Source: Caprella mutica
Lineage: Eukaryota; Arthropoda; Malacostraca; Amphipoda; Caprellidae
Direction of reading: 5' to 3'
NCBI GenBank assembly: GCA_947561585.1
Contig: CANNZV010000431.1
Location: 469,253 to 533,252 of the forward strand
Length of the DNA stretch: 64,000 nucleotides
Position numbers and translations under genes: made by a program. Each line of letters starts with the position of its first letter. Position 1 is the first letter of the stretch. The notes beneath the pieces are model-generated. The model had not been told where the DNA came from. It ran no database searches and saw only the letters and a program-made list of their open reading frames with translations. Of the stretch, positions 52,063-63,808 are shown in pieces.

Positions 52063-54320
52063 ATCAGTAATAAATTAGCCTCAAAGGATGCACATGCCCA
52101 GTCTTCAGAAACTGGTAAAGTGTTTGTAGATCCCTTATTCTGTTCACAGTAAAATTAATATATGGATTGTAACAAAATTAATGTAAGCATACGAATTAAT
52201 TCTAAATTGTTTGTAGAAAATGTCTAAAATATCTCCAATATTCTGCAGACTGGGCACATGCATCAGATATGAATCCTAATGATGTTTTCAACTGTAAATT
52301 TTTCACTAAGAAGCCAAATATCTATACTTTAAAGCTCCATTTACTCATCAAACTGGCAACTTTTCTGTCACACTATGAAACATGGTCATTTAGGAGAGAA
52401 ATTTGAAAATCTGGACAACTCTTTCATTTTTAATTGTGGCCCTCTCAAGAGAGTTCAAAACATTCTGAACCGAAATTACACCAAAATGCTAAATACCTAC
52501 CAAAATAAGTGCAGTGCATGCTATAATTCATTACTATATGTTTTTAATGAGTGTTTTGAAGCTATGATGCTTCTGTTGTTAAAGGCCGCATTTAGTTAGT
52601 GTGCCACAATTTAACTGTTTAACATGACCGGTTGACCTTAGCCCCAAAATTATAATATCTGAAAAGTGAATGAGCACAATTACTGTCAATTTGCAAACTG
52701 AGTAATAAAAGAATACCTAAACAGGACTCCAAAAGACACTTGTCAGCAGAAAGGTATCACAGTGACAGAACACTTAATTAAGAAATTATGTAGGCTATAG
52801 ACTTTAGTAGAGTATAATTTTTGCCAATCACTTGCCAGTCTGCAAAGTGTGGCAAATCTGTCTACAAGATTTTATTTTGAGGACAATTCATCTCCACAGA
52901 TTTTCAAATCAGTCTCCAAAATGACCAGAATTCTGTAAATTTCTAACAAATACATGAAAAGTATAGGAATTAATTAGGAAAGCGTCTCCAAGATCTTATA
53001 AAGATATATTTCCCCTGGAAATATGTCTCCAAAGATCTTTGGCGACATGGACATGCTTTGCAGACAGGATCACTTGAAAAATAGGAAAGAAGCTATGTAC
53101 CGGTCTGTATTTGGAGCACCAAAAGTCATCGACTTATTAAAAATCTGAAAAAATCCACCTATATTTTTGGCTGATCCACCAACATTTTCCCCCATTTAGC
53201 CACCAAAAATTAAAGGTAGCATAGGAATTATTAGCTGAAAACCCACCAACTCTGATAGAATATTATTTTCAAGGGAAGACCATACAGTTTGGGCCATACA
53301 CCAGTTTGTATTTGGTGCACTGAACTCCTGACTTTTTCAAAAATCTGAGAAATATCTGCCAACATTTTTCATCAATTTGTCTAGTCTCCATCATTTTTCC
53401 AGTTTCTCCTCCAAAAATTTATGGTAATATAGGAATTAGCAGCTAAATATTCTCCGATATTACAGGAATTTTTTTATTAGAGAAATTGAATATGTGCCTA
53501 CATATCATTGGAATTTACCACCAAATACAATCTGGCCCATACAGAAATTTGGTGATTTATGGAGAGACCGTAGAGAGATGAATAGACAAATTGAGTTTAT
53601 GAGCCATTGAGCCATACTATTTTACTTGGCCTAGCACCATAAATCCCAGGTAATAAAGCATGTCCAATCTTGCCATTTTAATGGCAAGTTTGTGAGTTAT
53701 TTTGTATGATAATTCCTCTTTCTGCATAATGTGCCTCTTCTCCCGAAGAGATTATATTTTGAGAGTTACTCTTTGACTCTGAAAGACTGCAACAGATTCA
53801 GAATCTCTCGCAGCTAAATTAATGGTAATATAGGAATTAATTCAAAATCTCACGTAGCTAAATGAATGATAACATAGGAATTAATTCAAGATCTCCAATT
53901 TCTAAAAATTCAATCAAAAACTCCCGCAGAGAGTCTTAGAAAAATGTTCCCTATTCTGCTTCTGCAGACTGGCTATAGCCTAATTTATTAATTTAATGTT
54001 TTAAACAATTGTTATGATTTTATGAAGCTATGATGTTTCTGTTGTTAGCAAACTAGTAAAATTTGTGACAACTGATAAACACTGACTTTTTCAAAAATAT
54101 GAAAAATCCACCAAGAACTTGAAAAATATGGCTGATCCACCATCATTTTCCCAATTTATCTCACTAAAATTAACGGTAAAATAGGAATAAATAGCTAAAA
54201 ATCCACTGACTTTCCTAGATTATCATTTTCAGAGAAAAAATTCTGCCAACAAGTCGATCAGTTGGTGGAATTCACCATGAAATACAGACTGGGTTGTTAG
54301 AGGCTGCAGTTACTGCCAAG

Positions 54321-55068
54321 CCAAGTAATAAAGCATGTCCAAACTCGCCATTTTAATGGCGAGTTTGTGACAGTTATTTTGAGCCTTTCAAATGCAAATG
54401 GCGAGTTTTATCTATTTTTCTCCTATGCTACAATGTTATTTTGGAGAGAATTTATGAAAATTTGATCATTTTGGAGAGAAATTTGGTGAATTTTGGAGAG
54501 AGCTGGAGAGACAAATGGAGAGTTTATGAGACATACTATTTTACTTGGCTGCCAAGTAATAAAGCATGTCCAAACTCGCCATTTTAATGGCGAGTTTGTG
54601 ACAGTTATTTTGAGCACTTCAAATGCAAATGACGAGTTTTATCTATTTTTCTCCTATGCTACAATGTTATTTTGGCGAGAATTTATGAAAATTTGATCAT
54701 TTTGGAGAGAATTTGTTGAATTTTGGAGAGAGCTGGAGAGACAAATGGCGAGTTTATGAGACATACTATTTTACTTGGGCAGTTAGGTATTTAGTATTCT
54801 ACAGTTTACCTGATTGACCCTTCGGTCCCCCAAGTAAAATACCTAGTATGGCTCGTAAACTCTCCATTAGTCTCTCCAGCTCTCCAAAAATCACCAAATT
54901 TCTCACCAAAGTGATCAAATTACCATAAATTCTCCCCAAAATAATATTAAATTTGTAGCATAGGGGAAAATCAGATATTTCTCACCATTTGCAAAAGAAG
55001 GGCTCAAAAATAACTGTCACAGACTCGCCATTAAAATGGCGAGTTTGACATGCTTTATTACCTGGTCG
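54321..55068. mobile_element. Three copies of a ~230-bp MITE: two direct, one inverted
   Basis: A unit starts CCAAGTAATAAAGCATGTCC and ends TACTATTTTACTTGG (tips inverted to each other). Copies lie at 54321-54549 and 54551-54778 in direct order, and inverted at 54832-55068. Each contains the palindrome ACTCGCCATTTTAATGGCGA. Partial ends occur at 53,590-53,780. Confidence 0.75.
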
Positions 55069-55599
55069 GTCCCTACCTAGTACCTAGCCTCTGCAAATAT
55101 ATATAAATATAGCAACCCGAAATTAAAATATTAATTAGGTACCAAAGAAATATTTTAGACTTGCCTAGGTAGGTAGGTACTCAATTTTTCAGTCTGTAAA
55201 GTGTGTCAAATCTGTCTAAGATTTTATTTTGTGAACAATTTGTCTCCAAAGACAATTTACATATAAATATAGGGCTAAGATAGGTACCTACCTACCTAGT
55301 AACCTAGGTACTAATAGAAATAGGTAAGGGTAACTATTTGTCAAACCAGTTTGATGATATTAAAAATTATACTCACTTATTTAGGTAGTAAGAACAAGCT
55401 CGTTAAAAGAGGAAATACCTAATAAGTTAGGACTGTTAGGTAATAGTTACCTAATCTCTACTGTTTGTTTACGTTCTAAAATTCGGTTAAAAAATAACTG
55501 TATTTGCGCGAGGATTTTGAATTACAAACGCGCGACAGTTAAACTTCCCCTAAAACTTTGTGAGAGTTACTCTGAAACTTTGGGAGAATTACCTCGATC

Positions 55600-55905
55600 G
55601 AGACTTGTTGGGAAATACCTTGGATTATATTATAGACTTGTTGGGAATTACCTTGGATTATATTATAGACTTGTTGGGAAATACCTTGGATTATATTATA
55701 GACTTGTTGGGAATTTTCTTGGATTATATTATAGACTTGTTGGGAATTACCTTGGATTATATTATAGACTTGTTGGGAATTACCTTGGATTATATTATAG
55801 ACTTGTTGGGAATTACCTTGGATTATATTATAGACTTGTTGGGAATTGCCTTGGATTATATTATAGACTTGTTGGGAATTGCCTTGGATTATATTATATT
55901 ATATT
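55600..55905. repeat. 33-bp minisatellite, ~9 copies
   Basis: The unit contains GACTTGTTGGGAATTACCTT and GGATTATATTATA. It ends in a run of ATATT. Two plus frames remain open (118 and 140 codons), an artefact of the 33-bp period. Confidence 0.95.
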
Positions 55906-56017
55906 ATATTATATGATGGGAATTACTCTTTGGATGTAAGACCGCGGTCATTGTCCATTGATGTAAGTTAATCCTCCACTCCGTTAATCCTCTTCCATAG
56001 AAAAGAGCTGCCATAAT

Positions 56018-56795
56018 TAAAGTGCCGATAGGGAAGAATTATTGGAAGGGAGTGGTTCTTCCGAGGGTGTTGTATGGTGCGGAGGTGGTTGATCTGAGGG
56101 GGGCAGAGATAGATAGTATTCAGAGACAGGAGAATGTGGCGATGAGAAGGATGTTGAGGGCAAGCAGGGGGGTGGCAGTGGCTGGAATGAGGGGAGATGT
56201 AGGAATTAGTACAGTGAGGAGCAGAGTTGCTAGGGGGAGACTGCAGTACATGAGGAGAGTAGAAAAGGGATATAATGAGATGCTGAGGAGAGTGATGGGA
56301 GTAGCTAAAAGGAGGGGTAGTGAATGGGTGAAAGAAACAAGGAAGTGTATGAAACGGGCAGGCATTGAGGAAGAGGAGCTGAAGACTATGACAAAGGAAG
56401 CGGTGAAGAGGAGAGTGGCTGATAAGGTGCATCGTGAGTGGATGAAGGAGATGGAAAAAAGAGCAGTTTGAGAGTCTACAGGAGGTTTAAGAGGGATATG
56501 AAGGAGGAGGATTATGAAGGAGGTATGAAGTCTAGGGTGTGGTTTGGAGCATGGACAAAAAATTTGAAGCTGGGATGCAGGAGATGTGGTGAGGAGAGTG
56601 TGGAGTGCAGGTTGTGTGGAGCAGAGAGAGAAGATGATGAGCACTTTTTGCTAGAGTGTGGGGTGCTGAAAGAGTTGAGGAATGAGGCAATTGAACTGCA
56701 GAGACCGAGAAAGGAGGATGTGGAAGAGGTTGTTGGGGGATTCCTGTTTGGAGATTGTCGCGGGACTCCGCGTTTCTGCCGAAGCCGTGTTTAGA
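56018..56795 (+). pseudogene. LINE (non-LTR retrotransposon) ORF2 C-terminal remnant
   Basis: 5'-truncated. The first part (56022-56471) reads WKGVVLPRVLYGAEVVDL, QRQENVAMRRMLRASRG, then RGDVGISTVRSRVARGRLQY, the region after the reverse transcriptase palm in many LINEs. The frame then changes near 56460 at a GGAAAAAAG run. The second part (to about 56795) reads SSLRVYRRFKRDMKEEDY and CRLCGAEREDDEHFLLEC, a Cys-Cys-His-Cys knuckle. AATAAAA follows at 56,795. GC content is visibly higher than the surroundings. Clade not determined. Confidence 0.8.
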
Positions 56796-57447
56796 ATAAA
56801 ACAGGTTCGGAGAAAAGCACATATATTGAAGACGTCTGTCTGGTGTACAGTAACTGAAATAACATTATTTATTTATAAAAAGAAAAATGATCACATTATA
56901 TAAAGAAAGAGTTTAACTAATAATACATTATTGATTTAATCGTCTAACCATTATTTACTTGGTATTATATATTAATATATATAATTTTAATACAACTTAA
57001 CATTAAATACCGTAAAACCTATTTTGAGAAATAGATTAGTCTGCCAAACGAATAGGTATTATTTTCTACGAGTGAAGAGAAAATTAATAGTTTTCTATGA
57101 AATCTCTTTTAAGAAGGGGATACTACCTACCTAATACAAAAACTTAGAAGAGATAAATGTTAAGTGAAGACTGAAATATTATCAATAATTATTAATGAAT
57201 GTGATGATGGCACAAACTATAAAAGAATTAGGTATTTGACGCTATAGGTTCTGTTCTAGGCACAACTGAGTTAGGTATTTATACATTTATAAAGCAATAA
57301 AACAATGGAAAAATACAAATGAAAGTGAATGCTATCTATCTATCTGGATTACTTGATTTTTAAAATAACTTACATCAAGGTTGGGGTCTATACTACAGTA
57401 TTTTGAGGTGAGGATTGTGAGGAGTTAGACGTGAGTACCTACCTCTA

Positions 57448-58312
57448 AGGCCCGTTTACACGAGGGGCGTGAAGCGCTTGACAGGCGCCTGCTCGCCCCA
57501 CTGTGAGGCAAGTACGTGCGCTTTTCAGGGGCAACGGAGCGATCGACGAGGTAGCGATTGGACAGGCGCCTCACAGGTGCTTCACTCAGTGGGTGACGGC
57601 CCTTCAGTAAGAGAGGTTGTCTGTACACACGCTGCGTGTCAATATTCAAAGACTTCAGTGGTATAAATGTATATTAGTAAAATTGCCCGAATTTTTGAGT
57701 AATTGGATTTATAAATTAAGTGCATAATAAGTCATTGAATTTTTCAGAATTATTGTTTTTAATCAAAAAATTGGGTCTTTTTCTATACCATAAATTATAT
57801 CTATGAGTCACTTACAAAGTGTGTCAAATTAATCACATTATATGTTTTACATAAAATAACTGAAAACAATCAAGTGTGTTATGTTATATGTATGTGTGTT
57901 ATGTTATGTATTATATACTGCTATCCTATTCGTATTGCGGATAATCAAACAAATGGACAGTGAGTTTTATTTTTATAGATAAAGGAAATGTTGCTAGTAA
58001 TATTAATAATGAAAAAGTTACAATCCAAGCCATATCTCTCTGCCATGATACTGCTCCCTCTGCATTCACCCAAATTCTACGACGCCTGCTTTTCGTTTTC
58101 TTCTTAATGCACACCCTAATACAATTGCCCAGAGATCCTCTTCGCTCGCATCCATCCTCACTGGTGTCTGAGAGCAAACTGAATCGCGAGGGAGGTGCGT
58201 GTGTTGACTGTGTTTAAAAACCAGTGTGAACAACTACGGGTGTCAAGCGCTGCAGCAGGCGCGTGACAGGCGCCTGCTCGCCCCGACTGTTGCCCCTCGT
58301 GTAAACGGGCCT
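57448..58312. mobile_element. TA-flanked element with GC-rich ends
   Basis: 865 bp. Ends AGGCCCGTTTACACGAGGGG and its exact inverse; TA flanks at 57446-57447 and 58313-58314. Both tips carry multiple GACAGGCGCCTG and GAAGCGCTTGACA blocks in different order. The AT-rich interior has an 80-codon minus-strand frame with TKSRRRRIWVNAEG, perhaps the start of a lost transposase. Confidence 0.75.
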
Positions 58313-58526
58313 TAAAACATAAGACTGGCACTCTGACTGAAACGACTTTACGTTGGTTAACATTTTCACTCTAGAATGAATTCAAATAGTACCTAAATAA
58401 AAAATGACAAAAATGTTTGCATAACTATATAGCTACTAATGATAACTTAAAATTTATCTGATATAAAGAAAATATATATTTCCAGAACAGAGATGTTAGA
58501 GTGAGAGAAAGTAGTAGAGTGCTCTA

Positions 58527-59728
58527 CAGGGTGTCCCAAAAAAAACGATACCCAAATTTCAATGGCTGTAATTCAAAATCTAGTAGACTTACAAAAAATT
58601 GGAAAATCACATTTTGTTTCTCACATTTTTTCTATCTCTGTACAAAATATTACATGAATCGAATCAACGGTTTTCTTTTAGCTACATTTTTAGTGACCGA
58701 TACCAAAAACCTGCTTGCGCACTTTCAGTAAAACACTTATTTCACAGTTCGAATTGTTCAAGAAGCACTTACAGAAATTTTCAAATCACTGCAATAAAAA
58801 GTGGATACATCTTACTAAATATACATTCAACCTATTTGTAACCTTAAATTTGAAGCGACATCTTCACAAGATGTACGAGCGAAACAAACACCTAAATACC
58901 GATCTTCCTCGGCGTTGAATTTTGCGCATTGGTTTTAGCAAAAAAATATCCGGTTTGTGGACGATAATGTGGTTGGTGATGAAACCACTTTTCATTTGAA
59001 TGGCAAAATAAATTATCATAACGTTCGCACATCTTCACCGAAGAACCAACCTCCTACTTTCAATTTTGACGTAAGAATATCGTGAGAGAAAGTCTATGTG
59101 TGGATTGGACTAGGTACCAATGGCCGACTTGGCCGTATCGTCTGTCCTTTTTTTTACAAAAATAATTTAAATGGAGATAGATACCTTGATCTAATAAATG
59201 ATAGAATGGGTTCAAGACTTCAAGAAATACATTGAAACAGAATCAATCGAACCTGGTTGGTTCATGACGGGTTCAGAACTGTTGCTGTAAGGAAAAACTA
59301 AATGAGCTATTCGGCAATACGCATTATCGCCCTGAATCATCGTAACGAACGTCCCATATCAGTTCGACTGAAACGATTAATAGGAGGAACAGTTTGAATG
59401 TTTTTTTTTCGGTTGCATATTAATGAACGCATTTATTTTTATAATAACGGTTTTTTAAATAAACAATTTTAACAAACTGTTGAAAGTTATTAAAAAAATG
59501 GTTTTAATATACTAAAATTCGAAGTTAAAAAGTGCGCAAACAGGTTTTTGATATCGTTCACTAAAAATACTGCATAATGAAAACGGTTGAATATATTCAT
59601 CTAAAATTTTGAACAGATATGTAAAAAATGTTGATAAACAAAATGTGATTTTCAAATTTCTTCTAAGTTTAATAGTTTTTCAATTACAGCCATTGAAATT
59701 TGGGTATCGGTTTTTTTGGGACACCCTG
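58527..59728 (+). mobile_element. Mariner/IS630-like element with ~210-bp inverted ends
   Basis: 1,202 bp flanked by TA. Tips CAGGGTGTCCCAAAAAAA; inverted similarity continues about 210 bp on each side (CGATACCCAAATTTCAATGG; AAAACCTG.TTGCGCACTTT). The interior keeps traces of a plus-strand transposase near 58,960-59,130 (DETTFHLNGKINYHNVR). It is full of stops. Confidence 0.8.
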
Positions 59729-59855
59729 TACAGGATGTGGAGGCAGAGGGAGAGGGAGGAAGCTGTGGTTGTGGGTGGAGTGAAAGGTGAAGTGCTAGTA
59801 AAAAAGAAATAGAAGAAATTGAGATTAGTGCAAGTATTAGGAAATTAGTGCTACA

Positions 59856-60829
59856 GTATGATCCACAATGAATGATATTAAAACAAAAATTCCTTAAAAT
59901 TTTTTAATGGCAAATAATTGATAGAAATATAACATTTACCTATGTTTTTTTCAGCAAATGTTCAAAATGTCCTCCTTGTTGATCTCTACACAGCTCTGCT
60001 CATTTCTGCGTATGACGCACCATTTTGCGAAAATCTTCCTCGCTCATGTTGACAGCAAAGTCTTCCACGACAATCTTGAGTTTACTTAGAGTGCGTAGTT
60101 CACATCATCTGATGACATGTGCCATAACTTGCAACCAGAAAGTAAAGTCTAGAGGCGATAATTCCGGAGAATGAAGGGTGCCAATGGTGATTCGTCCGGT
60201 AAGAAATTATCCTTTCATCAAATTTTGAATGCAGAAATTCAAGGCATTCGGCAGTCACATGGCAGCTGACGCCATCTTGCTGGAGCCAATATTGACGTCT
60301 TGATTCGAAATTCTTAACAGAGCTCCACATAATATTTTAAGGACTTTCTCCAGGTATACAATTGGATTTAGGGATCTCTCGAACCAAACAACAAGGAAGA
60401 TCTTCCCGTTCACAATTCCCACCTAAGTCATCAATTTTTCACAATGAGATTTTTTGCATTCGATCACAGTGTGGAGATAAGTGGTGCCCAGTGCCAATGT
60501 ACCTGCTTGTTTGGTGATTGTTTCAAGAGGAACCATTTTTATATTCTGAAAGCCCTTTGGACCTTCTTGATGCCCGTGATCTCTTCATACTTTGCGATGA
60601 TAAATGATGCTTGTTGACCGTCGAAGGGGAATTTTTGGCTTTGGCTGCGTACTAGGTCCATTTTCTAATAACCAATTTGAGGCCATACAATGATGACTAT
60701 AGACAATAGTCCATTGTTATTAAAATGTCCCAACATCTGGGTAGCATGGATGCGATTCTTTGATCAAAATTCGGAGAGTAAATATTTCTAAGGAAATTTT
60801 GTTTTAGTATCATTCATTGTGGATCATAC
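59856..60829 (-). mobile_element. Mariner/IS630-like element, decayed
   Basis: Ends GTATGATCCACAATGAATGA and inverse, match about 45 bp. The minus strand reads FESRRQYWLQQDGVSCHVTA then ECLEFLHSKFDERIIS, the QQDG region of the transposase, and a terminal QQGGHFEHLL (59,955-59,990). Frames are broken. It lies 130 bp from the previous element but belongs to a different family. Confidence 0.75.
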
Positions 60830-61908
60830 ATTCATTGTGGATCATTCATTGTGGATTGATATACGTTGTAGTGATAGAAAATTAAGTGCTAGTGATAAGT
60901 GTTTTAGTGTTAAGAAGTTAATCTAAGTGTAGTTATAAGTGCTGAAAATTTGAAATGAAAAGTGATTTGTTTTTTCTTGTGATGGCAGAGGTGAAAACCT
61001 GAAAAGAAAAGTGAATAGGAGGACGGACCCGCTGAAAAGGGAATCTACGAAGGGACACCTTGACCTTGACCTTCTTCGGTGGCATGTTCGTCTATGACTC
61101 TATGACCACCTAGCTAGCATGGTGTTATTTACATGAGTAGGTATTCAGTATCAATATTCAATTCGTCATTTCGGTTCTTTGGATATAATTAAGTTGGTAC
61201 ACGGCCAATGGTCATGAAAATTTTGGTGCAACATTTCAACATCACACTGATTCCATATTTGCGAATGTTCCTGATGTATCAATTTATATCAATAAATTAA
61301 TCAATTTATATTGACGCTTCTAGAGCTTTAATTATTCAAGGTCAATCCTTAATTAATATGAAAACAGAAACAAAATTTCTTAATAATAGAACTGAATAGC
61401 TAAATGAATACTGAATACTACATGTACAAGTAGAGTACAAAAATTATTTGTTCTAACGGATTGCACAGATCGCGCTGCAATGACCTCTTTAAATTATATT
61501 GTTTAACATATTTTTTATCCGTCTGTAGTGATACATGATCACTATCAAACTAGGTTTTTCATAATCCCTGTAAACAACGGTCTATCGATTCGATATCTTC
61601 AATTATGTCGAGTTCAATACTAGGACAGCGGCCGGGTATCTAAAGTTATTAATTAATTTTAATCGAATCGATACATGAAAAAAACCTGAAATCGACATCA
61701 TAAATCTCCTTCTATTTTAGATGTCGAATCAATATATAATTTAATACATCGAAAATTAGTAACGAAATAGATAGATATAGATTTATCTATGAAAACGATC
61801 CATAAATCTAGATATAAAAACGATGTGTATTCGATGCGTGTAAAAAGTTATGGAAAAGCTGTTATGAGTCTCATATTTTCTGTCGTCTGCTATAGTCGAA
61901 TAAGAATA

Positions 61909-62154
61909 CAGTGAAACTCCTGAGTTATGAAATTTTGGTTTCTTCATAAATCAGAGCCACTTCATAGCTCAGGGACACTGATTGTTTTCCATGATTAAAA
62001 TCTTGGAGAGAACTATGGTCTTTGAGTGAAAACTTTTCTATAATTGAAACATATAGAAAATACTTCATAACTCCGCGGTGCATTTCATAACTCAGGTCCT
62101 TCATTATCTCGAGTGCTTCATAACGAAAAACTTCATAACACAGGAGTTTAATTG
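61909..62154. mobile_element. Tigger/pogo-like MITE, TA-flanked
   Basis: 246 bp. Ends CAGTGAAACTCCTGAGTTAT and, inverted, CAATTAAACTCCTGTGTTAT, with TA on both sides. An 88-codon minus frame here is chance. Confidence 0.72.
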
Positions 62155-62174
62155 TATTTAATATCTCCTTAAAT

Positions 62175-62320
62175 TGCATGGTAGTATCCATGATACCAAT
62201 ACGTACCTATTATGATACCAATTAAAATACAAGTTTAGAAATAATAATCAATAACTAAATATTTTTTCTACGTAATATGCGGAACCCAATATATCCGATA
62301 ACTTAAGCTTTCACCTATAC
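62175..62320. mobile_element. MITE family 1, copy J (partial)
   Basis: The central dyad (GTATCCATGATACC) and the right end (GCGGAACCCAATATATCCG) are recognisable; the left end is missing. Confidence 0.5.
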
Positions 62321-62429
62321 GTATAGTGCCAAATGTATATATATATATGTATAAATATATGTATAGTGCCAAAAACTGTAAATGAGACGATCAAAATTCA
62401 GTGATTCACATTATAGATAATTAAACTTA

Positions 62430-62580
62430 GGCCCCTTTCACATGGGTCACTCAGTGACCGTCACTGGTGACAGTCACTATAGCTGCCTCGTGTGAAAGGC
62501 TTGGCAACTAGTGACCGTCACTGGTGACAGTCACTATAGCTGCCTCGTGTGAAAGGCTTGGCAACTAGTGACCGTCACTG
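62430..62580. repeat. 57-bp tandem duplication in a MITE tip
   Basis: AGTGACCGTCACTGGTGACA recurs at 62453 and 62510, and AGTGACCGTCACTG again at 62567, exactly 57 bp apart. Flanking AGGCCCCTTTCACATGGG and GTGTGAAAGGCTT are inverted MITE-type tips. Confidence 0.8.
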
Positions 62581-63130
62581 CAATCAATCATGCTAGAAAA
62601 CCCTCAATCTAAATAATAATTAGAATGCCTTCATCATTTGAGAAGTTACTTCTATTGATTTTACTGCTCAAGAAGGAAGAGACACTCTCTCGAAAAAGAA
62701 AACAATGCAAATGCATGAGATCTCCAGATTAGAGACGGGACGATATACCACCTCTAATCTAACACAGATACCGATATAATTTCTTCGATATTTTTATTAT
62801 GTAAATGAGTAAAATATCTTATATTGTAAATTATAATATTAAAATAAAGCAGTTGATTTGTAATATGGAGAAATAATAATAATAAAAAAAATTTTAAACA
62901 TTATCAAATATTATAAATAATATTACCTTCGAAACATCAGATTATTTAAAAATAATTGAATGGCGTTCGTATGAAGGTATTTAATAATAATATAATTAAT
63001 TTCATACATAGGTATAAATAAGTATTAGAAAGTATTTAAATTATGAAAATAGGATTAGTTACCTATATGAAATTATATTTTAATAATTTAAATTTAAAAA
63101 ATTATTGTTAAGTTAAAGCTATAGAATGGA

Positions 63131-63808
63131 TATTGGATCTTTCCCATTTGACGACCCCAACCAAATTTAATTCAAATTATTATTTTTATATGTATTTTTG
63201 TCCATAGAATCCGAAAATTATAACCGTTTTTGTAGAAACTAATAGTTTTTGAGATATGAGGGTTTAAAGTTATTTATTTCTTATATATTACTGAAGGATT
63301 GAGAACTTTGAAAAACTCGTATTTTCATTGAAATTACTCAAACATTATAGATTTTTTTATATGGAACTGTAATGTAGTTTGTTGTATCCGCTAGTTTGTT
63401 GTACTGCACACTTCGTGATTGATTAATGACCTGACAGGGGTGCTCGGGTGGTGGAACGCTCCCCGAAATACATAAATTGAATATTTCCAGTTTCCGTGAT
63501 ATTTTCCATTTTTTACTTCAATACGGATATATGTGTCCCCATACCCCCCTGCCAGGTCATTAATCAATAATGAAGTGTGCAGTACAACAAACTAGCGGAT
63601 ACAACAAACTACAATACGGCTATCTTTTGCCAAAATTGGCCAATATGCGTGAAAACACAAGTTTTTTCAAAGTTCTCAATCCTTCAGTAATGCATAGGGA
63701 ATAAATAACTTTAAACCCTCATATCTCAAAAAGTATTAGTTTCTACAAAAAACGGTTATGATTTTCGGATTCTATGTCGAAAAAAAAATGAGAAAGAGCC
63801 TGGATATT
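63131..63808. mobile_element. Large inverted repeat (~150-180-bp arms) around a palindromic MITE
   Basis: The arms at 63,131-63,310 and 63,665-63,808 are inverted copies (ATATGAGGGTTTAAAGTTAT; AGAATCCGAAAATTATAACC with few changes). Between them sits the complete palindromic MITE at 63374-63612. Confidence 0.8.
63374..63612. mobile_element. Palindromic MITE (family 2), complete copy
   Basis: Ends GTAGTTTGTTGTATCCGCTA and exact inverse; the inverted match extends about 68 bp through GATTAATGACCTG.CAGGGG. Partial copies at 9720-9816 and 24228-24300. Confidence 0.85.

Larger units (their letters stand above)
46640..53800. repeat. Old diverged repeat family (GTCTGCAGAAT / CACCAAATACAGACTGG motifs)
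   Basis: Motifs around TCTGCAGACTGG, CACCAAATACAGACTGG and TCTCCAAAGATCTTT recur on both strands (about 47,290, 49,280, 49,560, 52,240, 52,850, 53,030, 53,300, 53,520, 53,960). About 230 bases at 47,290-47,520 match 52,845-53,060 in inverse. Nature unknown; the piggyBac-like element and other insertions interrupt the region. Confidence 0.55.
43608..55595. other. Intergenic region rich in transposon remnants
   Basis: No host exon recognised. Holds a 25-bp array split by a hAT-like element, a MITE nested in another element, a piggyBac-like element, and old diverged repeats. The stretch 43,620-44,690 is mostly AT-rich. A possible old element (tips GAGCGAGGTCTTCC and, inverted, GAGCGAAGTCCCCC at 44,175-44,595) is too diverged to call. 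Confidence 0.65.

Noticed and set aside
55517..55939. 140- and 118-codon ORFs of YYRLVGNYLGL and DLLGITLDYII type
   Set aside because: 33-bp minisatellite read in two frames.
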